The position numbers and the translations under genes were made by a program. Shown piece after piece: positions 32,074 through 32,128 of a stretch of DNA of 32,128 nucleotides (positions are counted from its first letter, which is position 1; each line of letters opens with the position of its first letter). Source of the DNA: JBELHR01 sp042091275. GTDB lineage: Bacteria; Bacteroidota; Bacteroidia; Flavobacteriales; Flavobacteriaceae. The stretch lies in assembly GCA_042091275.1 (NCBI GenBank), contig JBELHR010000021.1, forward strand, positions 1 through 32,128. The letters are read 5' to 3'. Below the pieces are notes generated by a model that saw only the letters and a list, made by a program, of their open reading frames with translations, did not search any database and was not told where the DNA came from.

Positions 32074-32128
32074 GACCGGGTAGCTCAGTTGGTAGAGCAT
32101 CTCCCTTTTAAGGAGAGGGTCCTGGGTT
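32074..32128 (+). tRNA. tRNA-Lys (anticodon TTT), cut by window end
   Basis: Starts GACCGGG (acceptor 5' strand), TA, D-stem GCTC/GAGC with loop AGTTGGTA, anticodon stem TCTCC/GGAGA around the loop CTTTTAA with anticodon TTT at 32107-32109, five-base variable loop, and T-stem 5' strand CTGGG at 32122-32126. The window ends within the T-loop (TT), so the 3' half of the T-arm and acceptor are missing. TTT reads AAA and AAG, hence lysine. Confidence 0.93.

Noticed and set aside
1..32128. Search for CRISPR arrays, insertion sequences, prophage, toxin-antitoxin or defence genes
   Set aside because: No spaced direct repeats, transposase, integrase, terminal inverted repeats or recognisable defence domains were seen; the genes are core metabolism with consistent composition.

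Overview
The window is an AT-rich stretch of chromosome from a member of the Bacteroidota, probably close to the Flavobacteriia. Three observations support this. The gene set and neighbours are typical of the phylum (folP-cdaA, DUF1599-DoxX, nif3 with a coiled-coil zinc-ribbon relative, a HemCD fusion, lipoproteins). Start codons lack Shine-Dalgarno sequences. Upstream regions repeatedly carry the Bacteroidota -7 element TAnnTTTG. Coding density is very high, with no gap longer than about 260 bases, and I saw no insertion sequence, prophage, CRISPR array or other mobile element.

Layout. 1-756: 3' part of a NarL/LuxR-type sensor histidine kinase. 757-3803: a metallophosphoesterase facing truA, and truA overlapping an ABC exporter. 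3825-6044 (minus): a LOG-family phosphoribohydrolase, dihydropteroate synthase (folP) and the c-di-AMP synthase CdaA. 6106-7607 (plus): a duplicated DUF1599 protein and a DoxX-like membrane protein. 7612-10152 (minus): a DUF1684 lipoprotein, a terminator, a coiled-coil protein and Nif3. 10189-11217: lpxK. 11183-16217 (minus): a tightly packed run, in transcription order, of a sodium:solute symporter, pdxH, SixA-like phosphatase, Ppx, a PPIase lipoprotein and a rhodanese-like sulfurtransferase. 16302-16910: recR.

16907-27249 is the centrepiece: two divergent operons holding every step from glutamyl-tRNA to protoheme. On the minus strand are a PchR-like AraC regulator, a SpoU methyltransferase, hemH and hemJ. 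On the plus strand are hemA, hemCD, hemB, hemL, hemE and hemF. The 258-base divergent region between them has matching -7 elements on both sides and short repeats that could be regulator sites.

27398-28717 is a 2-oxo acid dehydrogenase E2 subunit, closed by a bidirectional terminator shared with a PafA-like alkaline phosphatase lipoprotein (minus). 30499-32006 is an mlaE-mlaF lipid-transport pair. The window ends inside a tRNA-Lys gene with a well-formed promoter.

Most of this is core metabolism, and I do not see an undescribed defence or mobile system. The points most worth checking are a ferrochelatase with an internal five-cysteine cluster fitting the [2Fe-2S] class, the self-contained heme regulon, a zinc-ribbon-family protein that has lost all its zinc cysteines, an internally duplicated DUF1599 protein, sixA and ppx fused end-to-start with no ppk between them, and recurrent gene overlaps of exactly 14 or 1 bases.
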